Below are positions 16,251 through 25,472 of a DNA stretch of 64,000 bases, piece by piece. Made by a program: the position numbers and the translations under genes. Position 1 is the first letter of the stretch; each line of letters opens with the position of its first letter. The notes below the pieces were generated by a model, which saw nothing but the letters and a program-made list of their open reading frames with translations, did no database searches and had not been told where the DNA came from. This stretch comes from Bacillus sp. V2I10 (lineage in GTDB: Bacteria > Bacillota > Bacilli > Bacillales > Bacillaceae): NCBI RefSeq assembly GCF_030817055.1, contig NZ_JAUSYV010000001.1, positions 1,016,001 to 1,080,000 on the forward strand. Reading direction: 5' to 3'.

Positions 16251-16574
16251 ATGGACTTATTTTCGTTTGTAGAAAAAATGAATGCGTCTTATTTTATTCA
16301 GCCTCTGCTTCCAAACGAAGAATTGAGAATACGGATAACCAGTTCAAAACAACAACCTATCCTGCTTGTTTTAAAAAAGGGGGCTTGTTTTTTAAGCAGC
16401 GACAATGACAATCTTTCAGCACATGTACTGGTTTCAGGTGATGAAAATCATCTTTCTGACTGTTTTCATTCACCAATCAGACTTCTTCAGCTCTCAAAGC
16501 TTGGAGCGATTGAAGTAAAAGGATCATTTCGTAATGTACTTAGGCTTGAATCCATTATCCAGTTGTCTAAATAA
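16251..16574 (+). CDS. yusD: YusD-like protein (SCP2-like fold)
   Basis: A 107-aa soluble protein (MDLFSFVEKMNASYFIQPLL at the N-terminus) with alternating strands, including LLVLKKGACFLSS and HVLVSGDENHL. This fits a sterol-carrier-like lipid-binding fold; the fold call is tentative. ATG 16251 is preferred over ATG 16233 because GGGGAGAG lies between them at correct spacing. In B. subtilis yusD likewise lies beside the methionine transporter genes. Function unknown. Confidence 0.65.
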   Translation: MDLFSFVEKMNASYFIQPLLPNEELRIRITSSKQQPILLVLKKGACFLSSDNDNLSAHVLVSGDENHLSDCFHSPIRLLQLSKLGAIEVKGSFRNVLRLESIIQLSK

Positions 16575-16651
16575 TAGTCTAAAAATTCAAACTACTAAAT
16601 GACTGGGTAAATGAAGCGGTGTTACAATTCATTTAGATTCAATAAGTTTGA

Positions 16652-16759
16652 TCTTATCAAGAGAGGTGGAGGGATTTGGCCCTATGAAGCCCGGCAACCG
16701 GTTATTGCAACACGGTGCCAATTCCATCAGAGCAGGCAAGACTGCTCTGGAAGATAAGA
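16652..16759 (+). promoter_or_regulatory. SAM-I (S-box) riboswitch aptamer upstream of metY
   Basis: The diagnostic blocks appear in order: CTTATCAAGAGAGGTGGAGG, then GAAGCCCGGCAACC, GGTGCCAATTCC, and the closing AGATAAG that pairs with CTTATC (P1). S-adenosylmethionine binding would favour the downstream terminator. Confidence 0.95.
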
Positions 16760-16802
16760 AGAGATATGGTGATTCAGCCTCTTCTTTGAAGGGGTTTTTT
16801 TA
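16760..16802 (+). terminator. S-box expression-platform terminator
   Basis: CCTCTTC pairs with GAAGGGG (loop TTT), followed by seven T. Upstream GAAGAG can pair with CTCTTC to form the antiterminator, giving SAM-dependent control of the sulfhydrylase gene. Confidence 0.85.
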
Positions 16803-16832
16803 TATGAATAAATGAAAAAGGGGATGGGAAAT

Positions 16833-18153
16833 ATGGGACAAAATAAGTTCGGCTTGAGACGTTAAATGTACATGGGGGTCTGCAGAAGGATCCTGCAACA
16901 GGAGCCCGGGCTGTGCCGATTTATCAGTCTAACGCCTATGTTTTTAATGACACGGAACATGCATCGGATTTATTTGCCTTAAAAGAGCAGGGTTACATTT
17001 ATACCCGGATACATAATCCTACCTCAACGGTTTTTGAAGAAAGAGTTTCCCAATTAGAAGGGGGCGTAGGAAGTCTTGCTGTAGCAAGCGGCATGGCAGC
17101 GATAACGCTTGCCATATTAAATATTGCCGGAACAGGGGATGAGATTGTCTCTGCCTCAAGCCTATACGGTGGGACCTACAACCTCTTTCAAACCACATTG
17201 CCTAAGTACGGTATACAGACTAAGTTTGTAAATGCGGATGATCCTGAGAATATCAGGGATGCCATATCGCCTAAAACAAAGGCCATTTTTGCAGAAACGA
17301 TTGGCAATCCAAGTCTGCAGGTACTTGATATAGAGGCAGCTGCAAAAATCGCTCATGAAGCCGGTATCCCATTAATTATTGATAACACCTTGCAACTCCT
17401 TATTTATGCAGGCCGATCGAACATGGAGCAGATATTGTCATTCACTCTGCCACCAAATGGCTGCTTGGAAATGGCACGACCCTCGGAGGAATTATCGTAG
17501 ACGGAGGAAAGTTTGATTGGAACAGCGATAAGTTTCCGGGCTTTACGACTCCAGATCCAAGCTATCACAATCTTGTATATGCAGAAGCATTGCCGGAGGC
17601 AGCCTTTATTGTAAAAGCCCGAGTTCAGCTCCTCAGGGATTTAGGGCCTGCTATCAGTCCTCTTAATGCATTTCAATTTACTCTTGAAGTAGAAACACTT
17701 CATGTAAGAATGAAAGAACATATTTTTAATACGAGAAAAGTGGTTGAGTATTTAAATGAGCATTCTGCAGTTAAATGGGTGCTGTACCCTGAAGATGAAC
17801 AGCACCCTGACAAGGCCCTGGCAGATAAATATTTAGCTGAAGGGGCAGGAGCGGTTGTAGTGTTCGGCATTGATGGCGGCCGTGCAGCAGGCGCAAAGGT
17901 GATTAATTCTGTTAACCTATGGTCGCATGTAGCAAATGTCGGAGATGCCAAAAGCCTGATCATTCATCCTGCCAGCACTACACATCAGCAGCTGGATACA
18001 GAAGGCCTGAAAAAATCAGGAGTAACTGAAAACTTAATTCGATTGTCTGTTGGGATTGAACATATAGATGACCTTCTGGAGGATCTTGAACAGGCAATTG
18101 AACAAGCAACGGGTGTGAAATCATTAATTGAATCATCCGTCTTTTCGAATTAA
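16833..18153 (+). pseudogene. metY: O-acetylhomoserine sulfhydrylase (MetY-like), two frameshifts
   Basis: A PLP enzyme of the Cys/Met metabolism family that makes homocysteine from O-acetylhomoserine and sulfide. Reading from ATG 16833, the frame breaks at GGCTTGAGACG (about 16853) and again at ACCTTGCAAC (about 17389). In both places a missing T in a TTT run explains the shift. Repaired, it is about 440 aa, the usual length. It contains RIHNPTSTVFEERVSQLEGG, the PLP-loop SGMAAITLAI and the Schiff-base Lys in HSATKWLLGNGTT. Everything else is well conserved. Located 30 bp after the S-box terminator, as expected for methionine biosynthesis. Two same-type deletions suggest sequencing error. 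Confidence 0.85.
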
Positions 18154-18167
18154 TAAAAAACTTTTGG

Positions 18168-18197
18168 TTGACACCGTCTTTTGGCACATGATAAAAT
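18168..18197 (+). promoter_or_regulatory. SigA promoter of the metNPQ S-box transcript
   Basis: TTGACA (18168-18173) and TAAAAT (18192-18197) with an 18-bp spacer. The S-box aptamer starts about 60 nt downstream. Confidence 0.65.
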
Positions 18198-18256
18198 CAC
18201 ACTCGTACTACTAACTCACTGAATTTAAAAGTAAACTAATTAAATAAATTGTAAGT

Positions 18257-18368
18257 CTCTTATCCAGAGAGGTGGAGGGAAAGTGCCCTGCGAAGCCCGG
18301 CAACCGTCAATTTTATTGAAAAGGTGCCAATTCACTCAAAGCTGTTATTCAGTTTTGAAAGATGAGAG
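18257..18368 (+). promoter_or_regulatory. SAM-I (S-box) riboswitch aptamer upstream of metN
   Basis: CTCTTATC pairs with GATGAGAG (P1). Between them are AGAGAGGTGGAGGGA, GAAGCCCGGCAACC and GGTGCCAATTC, the S-box core. It controls the methionine ABC transporter. Confidence 0.95.
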
Positions 18369-18386
18369 AAAGGTTCTTCTATAGAT

Positions 18387-18425
18387 ATGCCTTTCTGCTC
18401 ATTTATGCAGAAAGGCATTTTTGTT
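18387..18425 (+). terminator. S-box terminator before metN
   Basis: ATGCCTTTCTGC pairs perfectly with GCAGAAAGGCAT (18407-18418), followed by TTTTGTTTT. Confidence 0.9.
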
Positions 18426-18535
18426 TTCTTTAAGTTAAAGGGGAACAGTGGTTCCGCTTTTCTTAATAAAAAACATGAACCTGACGCATTTCGTGCAAAA
18501 TGATAGTGAGTGGAATTTTGGAAGAAGGTGAAGTC

Positions 18536-19561
18536 ATGATTACGTTAAAAGATGTCAAAAAAGTCTTTCAATCAAAAAGCGGAAATGTTACCGCGGTTGA
18601 TTCGGTTGACTTGAATATAAATCAAGGTGAAATTTTCGGAATTATCGGTTATAGCGGTGCGGGAAAAAGCTCACTGATCAGATTGCTGAACGGACTTGAA
18701 AAGCCCACAGGCGGTTCCATTCAAGTAGCGGGAAGAAAGATCGATAAAATCCGTGGAGATGAGCTGAGAAAGGCAAGACACGAAATAAGCATGATCTTTC
18801 AGCATTTTAATCTCCTTTGGTCAAGAACGGTCCGGGAAAATATTTCGTTTCCATTAGAAATCGCCGGAGTGAAAAAAGAGCAGCGGATGAAACGTGTGGA
18901 AGAGCTGATTAAGCTTGTTGGGCTGGAAGGGCGGGAAGATGCATATCCATCCCAGCTGAGCGGGGGACAAAAACAGCGTGTCGGCATTGCAAGAGCTCTT
19001 GCGAATAATCCAAAAGTATTGCTTTGTGATGAAGCAACATCAGCATTGGACCCGCAAACAACAGATTCAATTCTTGAACTGCTGGTGGATATTAACGAAA
19101 GACTGGGTTTGACCATTGTCCTGATTACACATGAAATGCATGTGATTCGTAAAATCTGCCATCGTGTTGCCGTTATGGAAAACGGAAACATTGTTGAGCA
19201 GGGTGAAGTGCTCGATGTATTCAAAAAACCGCAGCAGTCTATTACTAAGCGCTTTGTGAAACAAATTACAGAGCATGATGATACACAGGAAACGATGGAA
19301 TTGATTCTTGAAAAATACAAACACGGCATGGTTATTCAGATGACATTTGTGGGGGAGTCAACAGAAAGTCCGCTCATTACGAATCTTATACGAAACCATC
19401 CGATTGAAGTAAACATCCTTCAAGGGAAAATATCGCAAACTCAAAGCGGATCATATGGAACCTTGTTCATTCATATGGACGGGCAGCCTGAAGAGCTGGA
19501 TAAGGCAATGGCATTTATCCGCACTCAAGAAGTAGAAGCGGAGGTGATTGCGAATGTTTGA
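18536..19561 (+). CDS. metN: methionine ABC transporter ATP-binding protein MetN
   Basis: A 341-aa ATPase of the methionine uptake family. Walker A GYSGAGKSS (about residues 38-46), signature LSGGQKQRVGIARAL, Walker B VLLCDEATSALD and the switch His ITHEMHV are present. The C-terminal NIL regulatory domain (about 250-341) is where methionine binds to inhibit transport. ATG 18536 with GAAGGTGA upstream gives family length; the frame's extension to 18500 is not used. First gene of metNPQ under an S-box riboswitch. It overlaps metP by 8 nt. Confidence 0.95.
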   Translation: MITLKDVKKVFQSKSGNVTAVDSVDLNINQGEIFGIIGYSGAGKSSLIRLLNGLEKPTGGSIQVAGRKIDKIRGDELRKARHEISMIFQHFNLLWSRTVRENISFPLEIAGVKKEQRMKRVEELIKLVGLEGREDAYPSQLSGGQKQRVGIARALANNPKVLLCDEATSALDPQTTDSILELLVDINERLGLTIVLITHEMHVIRKICHRVAVMENGNIVEQGEVLDVFKKPQQSITKRFVKQITEHDDTQETMELILEKYKHGMVIQMTFVGESTESPLITNLIRNHPIEVNILQGKISQTQSGSYGTLFIHMDGQPEELDKAMAFIRTQEVEAEVIANV

Positions 19562-20210
19562 GAATGTGAGATGGGAAAATGTATGGGAAGCTACAAGTGA
19601 AACCTTATTCATGACAGGATTCTCCGTGGCTGCAACATTTGTCTTGGGCATTATACTCGGGCTGCTGTTATTCTTAACTTCCAGAGGCGGAATTTGGGAA
19701 AATAAACCGGTAAATATCATTATATCTGCATTCGTGAATATTTTCCGGTCGATTCCGTTTATTCTTCTTATCATTTTGCTGATTCCTTTTACAAAGGCCA
19801 TTTTAGATACGTTCCTTGGTGCAAAAGCAGCATTGCCGGCTTTAATTATCGGCGCTGCACCATTTTACGGGCGGATGGTTGAAATTGCTCTTCGAGAAAT
19901 AGATAAAGGAGTCATTGAGGCTGCAAGATCGATGGGTGCAAAAACATCAACGATCATTTGGAAGGTGTTAATACCTGAATCATCTCCTGCGCTTATCTCC
20001 GGTATTACCGTAACCGCTATTGCACTTGTCGGCTATACAGCCATGGCAGGGGTAGTCGGCGCCGGAGGATTAGGAAATCTTGCATTTCTTGAAGGCTTTC
20101 AGCGGAATAATAATGCTGTAACAATGATTGCGACAATCTTGATATTAGTCATTGTATTTATCATCCAATTTATTGGAGACTTTATAACATCAAAATTAGA
20201 TAAACGTTAG
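19554..20210 (+). CDS. metP: methionine ABC transporter permease MetP
   Basis: A 218-aa inner-membrane permease with five or so hydrophobic segments. The cytoplasmic EAA loop reads EAARSMGAKTSTIIWKVLIP (about residues 120-140), the site of contact with MetN. ATG 19554 overlaps the metN stop (ATGTTTGA), and GGAGGTG lies within the metN end. It forms the translocation pore for methionine with MetN and MetQ. Confidence 0.94.
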   Translation: MFENVRWENVWEATSETLFMTGFSVAATFVLGIILGLLLFLTSRGGIWENKPVNIIISAFVNIFRSIPFILLIILLIPFTKAILDTFLGAKAALPALIIGAAPFYGRMVEIALREIDKGVIEAARSMGAKTSTIIWKVLIPESSPALISGITVTAIALVGYTAMAGVVGAGGLGNLAFLEGFQRNNNAVTMIATILILVIVFIIQFIGDFITSKLDKR

Positions 20211-20223
20211 GGAGGAAATTTAT

Positions 20224-21057
20224 ATGAAGAAATTATTGTTAAGTGCTGTATTCGCAACATCTGCTTTCGCTCTTGCTGCATGTGGTACTGGAGGCGGAAA
20301 TGGCGAAGGAGAAGAAACAAAAACGCTGAAAATCGGAGCTTCAAATGTCCCGCATGCGGAAATTCTGGAGGAAGCACAGCCTTTGCTTGAGGAAAAAGGC
20401 ATTGAGCTTGATATCGTACCGTTCCAGGATTATATCCTGCCGAATAAATCTCTCGCAAGTAAAGAAATTGATGCCAACTACTTTCAGCATATCCCATATT
20501 TAGAGTCTCAAATGGCTGAAAATAAAGATTACGACTTTGTTAATGCAGGCGGCATCCATATCGAGCCAATTGGTGTGTATTCTAAAAAACATAAATCATT
20601 AGAAGATATCCCAGAGGGCGGCACAATTATCATGAGTAATTCAGTAGCTGACCATGGCCGTATGCTTTCATTGCTTGAAAGCGAAGGCTTAATCACGATT
20701 AAAGAAGGTGTCGATAAAACAACTGCAACAATTGATGATATCGATGAAAACAATAAAAATCTAAAATTCAAAGCAGATGTAGAAGCAAGCATTCTTCCGC
20801 AGGCTTATAACAACGATGAAGGCGATGCTGTTTTAATTAATACGAACTATGCAATTGGTGCAGGGCTCAATCCTCAAAAAGATGCGATTGCACTTGAAGG
20901 TTCAGAATCACCATATGTAAACATCATCACAGTCCGCAAAGGCGACGAAAACAAAGAAGAAATTAAAGCTTTAGTTGAAGTGCTTCATTCAAAAGAAATT
21001 CAATCATTTATTGAAGAAAAATATGAAGGTGCAGTAGTACCTGTTGACGGAGAATAA
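20224..21057 (+). CDS. metQ: methionine-binding lipoprotein MetQ
   Basis: A 277-aa substrate-binding lipoprotein. It has a signal peptide (MKKLLLSAVFATSAFALAAC) with lipobox LAAC (lipidated Cys about 20), then a Gly/Glu-rich linker. The NlpA-family fold follows, with KIGASNVPHAEILEE and QDYILPNKSLASKEIDANYF. It is anchored outside the membrane and delivers D- or L-methionine to MetNP. AGGGAGG precedes the ATG. Last gene of the metNPQ operon, followed by a terminator. Confidence 0.95.
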   Translation: MKKLLLSAVFATSAFALAACGTGGGNGEGEETKTLKIGASNVPHAEILEEAQPLLEEKGIELDIVPFQDYILPNKSLASKEIDANYFQHIPYLESQMAENKDYDFVNAGGIHIEPIGVYSKKHKSLEDIPEGGTIIMSNSVADHGRMLSLLESEGLITIKEGVDKTTATIDDIDENNKNLKFKADVEASILPQAYNNDEGDAVLINTNYAIGAGLNPQKDAIALEGSESPYVNIITVRKGDENKEEIKALVEVLHSKEIQSFIEEKYEGAVVPVDGE

Positions 21058-21063
21058 ATAGCA

Positions 21064-21097
21064 AGAGAGCACCCGAAATTTGGTGCTCTCTTTTTTA
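21064..21097 (+). terminator. Rho-independent terminator after metQ
   Basis: AGAGAGCACC pairs with GGTGCTCTCT, followed by TTTTTAT. Confidence 0.88.
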
Positions 21098-21228
21098 TCT
21101 GAAATATACCAATATAATATAGTAGAAATTAGGAATAAACACTCCCCGAAAAACTCTTTTTACGCATACATCTCCTGAATGTTTTGCATACTAACGGTGA
21201 TTACTATCAGGAATGGAGCTGAAAATTG

Positions 21229-21597
21229 ATGCAGCATTTTGAAGCGAGAAATATAAGCGAAGCCGCTTTGCATAATTACAAAGAAGGTCTGGGAGTTTTT
21301 ACAGAGAAAATGCCTGAGCTTGCACATCTTTATAATGAATTCACTGAAGAATGTTTTAAAGAAGGAACACTTTCCCAAAAAGAAAAGCAGTTGATTGCAC
21401 TTGGCATAAGCATCTATTCACAAGATGAGTATTGTATTATTTATCATACAAAAGGCTGCTTAGATCAAGGGGCAAGCGAACAGGAAATTCTAGAAACAGT
21501 TGGAGTAACAGCTGCTTTTGGCGGAGGAGCGGCAATGAGTCAATCCGTTACCTTAGTACAAGAGTGCATCACAGAATTAAATCAGCATAAGCAATAG
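21229..21597 (+). CDS. yurZ: carboxymuconolactone decarboxylase-family protein (YurZ)
   Basis: A 122-aa helical protein of the AhpD/CMD family. The active-site region reads QDEYCIIYHTKGCLDQGA. The second Cys and His of the usual C-x2-C-x3-H are present, but the first Cys is Asp, so a classic CxxC peroxidase-like centre is absent. GGAGCTGAA precedes ATG 21229. B. subtilis yurZ sits in the same spot, between metQ and sufC. Function unknown; a role near SUF is only positional inference. Confidence 0.78.
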   Translation: MQHFEARNISEAALHNYKEGLGVFTEKMPELAHLYNEFTEECFKEGTLSQKEKQLIALGISIYSQDEYCIIYHTKGCLDQGASEQEILETVGVTAAFGGGAAMSQSVTLVQECITELNQHKQ

Positions 21598-21764
21598 CAT
21601 ACTCGAGTATATTGGAGTATTTATATAAGAACTGTGTCTTAAATGCTGAAATCCGATATGAAGAACCACGATCCTTTCATATCCTTCTATATGATGATTG
21701 AGGCTGATTTGATCAGGTGTTATCATGTAACAGTACTAGTTGATAAAACTTGAAAGGATGATTC

Positions 21765-21962
21765 ATTATCTACGCAAGTCAGCAAAAGCTTGATTTGAAA
21801 TACACAACTGAAATGGAAAAAGCCTTAATGCAGTCTCATAAAATGGGATATGCAGTGTACAGCAGAAACCATGAAAAGCGTATGGAAGTAGAAAAGAATC
21901 GTGAAAAAGATTATCAGCAAAGCAAACAGCTATTCGCAGTATTAGACCGTAAAATGAATTAA
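21765..21962 (+). CDS. small basic protein with a putative ATT start
   Basis: An open frame of 65 codons with no ATG, GTG or TTG at its 5' end. It reads IIYASQQKLDLKYTTEMEKA and ends QQSKQLFAVLDRKMN. A good GAAAGGATG lies about 6 nt before ATT 21765, and an in-frame TGA precedes it. A promoter-like TTGAGG-17-TATCAT lies upstream and a terminator follows, so it looks like a real single-gene unit. Either ATT is used, as in infC, or one base is wrong and an ATG has been lost. The protein is lysine-rich, helical and soluble. I do not recognise it. Confidence 0.55.
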   Translation: MIYASQQKLDLKYTTEMEKALMQSHKMGYAVYSRNHEKRMEVEKNREKDYQQSKQLFAVLDRKMN

Positions 21963-21978
21963 TATACCAATCCGAAAG

Positions 21979-22005
21979 GAATCAGTCACTGGCTGATTCT
22001 TTTTG
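21979..22005 (+). terminator. terminator after the 65-codon frame
   Basis: GAATCAGTC pairs with GGCTGATTC (loop ACT), followed by TTTTT. Confidence 0.8.
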
Positions 22006-22144
22006 AGTTATAAATAAATCCGGCCCTTTTAGAGAAGCTACCGAAAAAGTTGTATTCACATTTCATTTGTTATAAAATTAGAATGAGAATAAAATGAGAA
22101 TGATTAAATTGAGATCTTATAGATTATTGGAGGTATAGTTATTT

Positions 22145-22930
22145 ATGGCAGGTTCTACTTTAGTTATTAAAGATTTACATGTTGAAATTGACGGGAAAGA
22201 AATTTTAAAAGGTGTAAACCTTGAAATAAAAGGCGGAGAATTCCACGCAATCATGGGACCAAATGGTACTGGTAAATCCACACTATCATCTGCGATCATG
22301 GGGCACCCTAAATATGAAGTAACACAAGGAAGCATCACTCTTGATGGTGAAGATGTTCTTGAGATGGAAGTAGATGAGCGCGGACGTGCAGGTCTATTCT
22401 TAGCGATGCAATATCCAAGCGAAATCAGCGGAGTAACAAATGCTGACTTCCTTCGTTCTTCTATCAATGCACGCAAAGAAGAAGGACAGGAAATTTCTTT
22501 AATGAAATTCATCCGCAAAATGGACTCTAACATGGAATTCCTTGAAATGGATCCTGATATGGCACAGCGTTATCTAAATGAAGGATTCTCCGGCGGAGAG
22601 AAAAAACGCAATGAGATTCTTCAATTAATGATGATCGAGCCTAAAATCGCGATTCTTGATGAAATCGATTCAGGTCTTGACATCGATGCATTAAAAGTTG
22701 TTTCAAAAGGCATTAACCAAATGCGCAACGAGGATTTCGGCTGCCTGATCATCACTCACTATCAGCGCCTGTTAAACTACATCACACCTGATCATGTACA
22801 CGTAATGATGCAGGGACGCATCGTAAAATCAGGCGGTCCTGAGCTTTCTCAGCGTTTAGAATCAGAAGGCTATGACTGGATTAAACAAGAGCTTGGCATC
22901 GAAGACGAAACTGTTGGTCAAGAAGCGTAA
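22145..22930 (+). CDS. sufC: Fe-S cluster assembly ATPase SufC
   Basis: A 261-aa ABC-type ATPase of the cytoplasmic SufBCD scaffold. Walker A GPNGTGKST (about residues 38-46), signature FSGGEKKRNEIL and Walker B IAILDEIDSGLD are visible, with ITHYQRLL as switch region. SufC hydrolyses ATP to remodel SufB-SufD during cluster build-up. TTGGAGG precedes the ATG. First gene of sufCDSUB, the essential Bacillus Fe-S assembly operon. Confidence 0.96.
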   Translation: MAGSTLVIKDLHVEIDGKEILKGVNLEIKGGEFHAIMGPNGTGKSTLSSAIMGHPKYEVTQGSITLDGEDVLEMEVDERGRAGLFLAMQYPSEISGVTNADFLRSSINARKEEGQEISLMKFIRKMDSNMEFLEMDPDMAQRYLNEGFSGGEKKRNEILQLMMIEPKIAILDEIDSGLDIDALKVVSKGINQMRNEDFGCLIITHYQRLLNYITPDHVHVMMQGRIVKSGGPELSQRLESEGYDWIKQELGIEDETVGQEA

Positions 22931-22947
22931 GCGTTAGGGGGATTAAG

Positions 22948-24252
22948 ATGACAGTAGAGACGAAATTCAACCACGACTATGTCACGGGTTTCTCAAATGA
23001 ACTCGGTGAACCGGAATGGCTTAAAGAACTGCGCTTACAAGCTCTTGAAAAAGCTGAAGACCTTTCAATGCCAAGACCGGATAAAACGAAAATTGATAAG
23101 TGGAATTTCACACAATTCCAAACACACTCAGTTAAAAGCAAAGCTTTAGCATCCCTTAATGATTTAAGTGATGAAGTAAAAGCTTTAATTGATCTTGAAG
23201 ATGAGAACAAAAATCTTTATATCCAATTAGACACAACGCCTGCTTATACATCTCTTTCTCAGGATTTGAAAGATCAGGGCGTAATCTTCACTGATATTCA
23301 TACGGCTGTCCGCGAACATTCTGAGCTTGTGCAAAAATACTTCATGACTGAAGGCGTGAAAGTTGATGAGCATCGATTAACAGCACTTCATGCAGCTCTT
23401 ATGAACGGTGGAGTATTTGTATATGTGCCTAAAAACGTTGAGGTAACAGCACCTCTTCAGGCTGTATATGTACATGAAAACCCGGAAACAACTCTTTTCA
23501 ACCATGTTATCGTTGTTGCAGACGACAACAGTTCTGTCACTTATGTTGAAAACTATATTTCAACGACTGAAACGGAAGAATCGATTTTCAACATTGTAAC
23601 GGAAGTATTTGCGAACAATAATGCAAAAGTTACTTACGGTGCTGTTGATCATTTGAATAAAGGTGTTACTACTTATGTAAACCGCCGTGGTACTGCTGCA
23701 CGCGATGCACGCATTGAATGGGCGCTTGGTTTGATGAATGACGGCAATACGATTTCTGAAAACACAACAAACCTGATAGGTGACGGCTCTTATGGAGACA
23801 CTAAATCTGTTGTTGTCGGACGCGGAAATCAAATTCAAAACTTCACAACAAAAGTGATTCACTTCGGCAAAAATTCTGAGGGCTACATCTTAAAGCACGG
23901 CGTAATGAAAGACAGTGCTTCATCTGTCTTTAACGGAATCGGCAAAATTGAGCATGGTGCTTCTAAATCAAATGCAGAGCAGGAATCAAGAGTTCTTATG
24001 CTGAGCGAAAAAGCACGCGGAGATGCAAATCCGATTCTATTAATTGACGAGGACGATGTAACGGCTGGACATGCTGCGTCTGTTGGCCGCGTTGATCCGC
24101 TTCAATTGTATTACTTGATGAGCCGAGGCATTCCTAAAGTTGAGGCAGAGCGTCTTGTCATTCACGGCTTCCTTGCGCCGGTTGTAAGAGTACTTCCAAT
24201 CGAAGGCGTTAAGAAACAGCTTGTTGAGGTCATTGAAAGGAAAGTTAAGTAA
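22948..24252 (+). CDS. sufD: Fe-S cluster assembly protein SufD
   Basis: A 434-aa beta-helix scaffold protein of SufBCD. The SufBD core includes VHENPETTLFNHVIVVADDN, KSVVVGRGNQIQNFTTKVIH and the C-terminal DPLQLYYLMSRGIPKVEAER. It starts 17 bp after sufC with AGGGGG and overlaps sufS by one base (TAATG). It partners SufB in building and transferring clusters. Confidence 0.96.
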   Translation: MTVETKFNHDYVTGFSNELGEPEWLKELRLQALEKAEDLSMPRPDKTKIDKWNFTQFQTHSVKSKALASLNDLSDEVKALIDLEDENKNLYIQLDTTPAYTSLSQDLKDQGVIFTDIHTAVREHSELVQKYFMTEGVKVDEHRLTALHAALMNGGVFVYVPKNVEVTAPLQAVYVHENPETTLFNHVIVVADDNSSVTYVENYISTTETEESIFNIVTEVFANNNAKVTYGAVDHLNKGVTTYVNRRGTAARDARIEWALGLMNDGNTISENTTNLIGDGSYGDTKSVVVGRGNQIQNFTTKVIHFGKNSEGYILKHGVMKDSASSVFNGIGKIEHGASKSNAEQESRVLMLSEKARGDANPILLIDEDDVTAGHAASVGRVDPLQLYYLMSRGIPKVEAERLVIHGFLAPVVRVLPIEGVKKQLVEVIERKVK

Positions 24253-25472
24253 TGAATATCCAAGATATCCGTTCACTCTTCCCGATTTTGGATCAGCAAG
24301 TAAATGGACAGAATCTTGTTTATCTTGACAGTGCAGCGACTTCTCAGAAGCCGCTGCCGGTCATTGAAGCGCTGGACCGCTACTATAGAGAATATAATTC
24401 CAACGTCCATCGCGGAGTTCATACACTGGGCACCAAAGCTACAGATGGCTACGAGGGAGCACGCGAAAAGGTAAGGAAGTTTATAAATGCTCAGTCTGCA
24501 GAAGAAATCATTTTCACACGCGGCGCTACAACTGCATTGAATACAGTAGCTGCAAGCTATGGACGTGCAAATCTTCAAGCTGGCGATGAGATTGTGATTA
24601 CGTATATGGAACACCATGCGAACGTCATACCTTGGCAGCAGCTTGCTAAAGCTACTGGGGCTACACTTAAGTATATTCCTTTGCAGGAGGATGGCACGAT
24701 TTCTCTTGAAGATGCCAGAGAAACGATAACAGATTCAGCTAAAATTGTCTCTGTTATGCAAGTTTCAAATGTTCTGGGAACAATAAATCCTATAAAAGAA
24801 ATTGCAGAGTTAGCCCACAGCAAAGGTGCCATCATGGTTGTTGACGGTGCGCAAAGTGCTCCGCATATGAAAATTGATGTTCAAGATTTAAACTGTGATT
24901 TCTTTGCTTTTTCAGCTCATAAAATGTGCGGTCCGACCGGTGTTGGCGTACTGTACGGCAAAAAAGCACTTCTTGAAAACATGGAGCCTGTTGAGTTTGG
25001 CGGCGAAATGATTGATTTCGTCGGATTATACGAATCAACATGGAAAGAGCTTCCTTGGAAGTTTGAAGCCGGAACACCAATTATTGCAGGGGCAATCGGC
25101 CTTGGAGCTGCCATTGATTTTCTGGAAGAAATCGGTCTTGAAAACATTGAAGCATATGAGCACAAGCTTGCTGATTACGCACTTGAGAAACTGTCAGAAG
25201 TTGAAGGCATCACTATATACGGTCCTAAAAAGCGTGCCGGTCTTGTGACATTCAATATTGAAGATGTGCATCCTCATGATGTTGCCACAGTATTAGATGC
25301 TGAAGGTATAGCAGTTCGTGCCGGCCATCACTGTGCACAGCCTTTAATGAAATGGCTGAATGTTTCCTCGACAGCTCGTGCAAGTTTTTACCTGTACAAC
25401 ACAGAAGAAGAAGTTGATAAGCTTGTTGCAGGAATCATAAAAACAAAGGAGTACTTCACGAATGTCTTTTAA
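24252..25472 (+). CDS. sufS: cysteine desulfurase SufS
   Basis: A 406-aa PLP-dependent group II cysteine desulfurase that supplies persulfide sulfur. The PLP Lys is in FAFSAHKMCGPTGVGVLYG (about residue 225) and the active-site Cys in RAGHHCAQPLM (about 360). It overlaps sufD by 1 nt and sufU by 11 nt. SufU receives the persulfide in Bacillus. Confidence 0.96.
   Translation: MNIQDIRSLFPILDQQVNGQNLVYLDSAATSQKPLPVIEALDRYYREYNSNVHRGVHTLGTKATDGYEGAREKVRKFINAQSAEEIIFTRGATTALNTVAASYGRANLQAGDEIVITYMEHHANVIPWQQLAKATGATLKYIPLQEDGTISLEDARETITDSAKIVSVMQVSNVLGTINPIKEIAELAHSKGAIMVVDGAQSAPHMKIDVQDLNCDFFAFSAHKMCGPTGVGVLYGKKALLENMEPVEFGGEMIDFVGLYESTWKELPWKFEAGTPIIAGAIGLGAAIDFLEEIGLENIEAYEHKLADYALEKLSEVEGITIYGPKKRAGLVTFNIEDVHPHDVATVLDAEGIAVRAGHHCAQPLMKWLNVSSTARASFYLYNTEEEVDKLVAGIIKTKEYFTNVF

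Noticed and set aside
18436..18472. possible sixth copy of the dispersed repeat before metN
   Set aside because: Only TTCCGCTTTTCTT matches, and it is part of a separate GGAAC/GTTCC hairpin.
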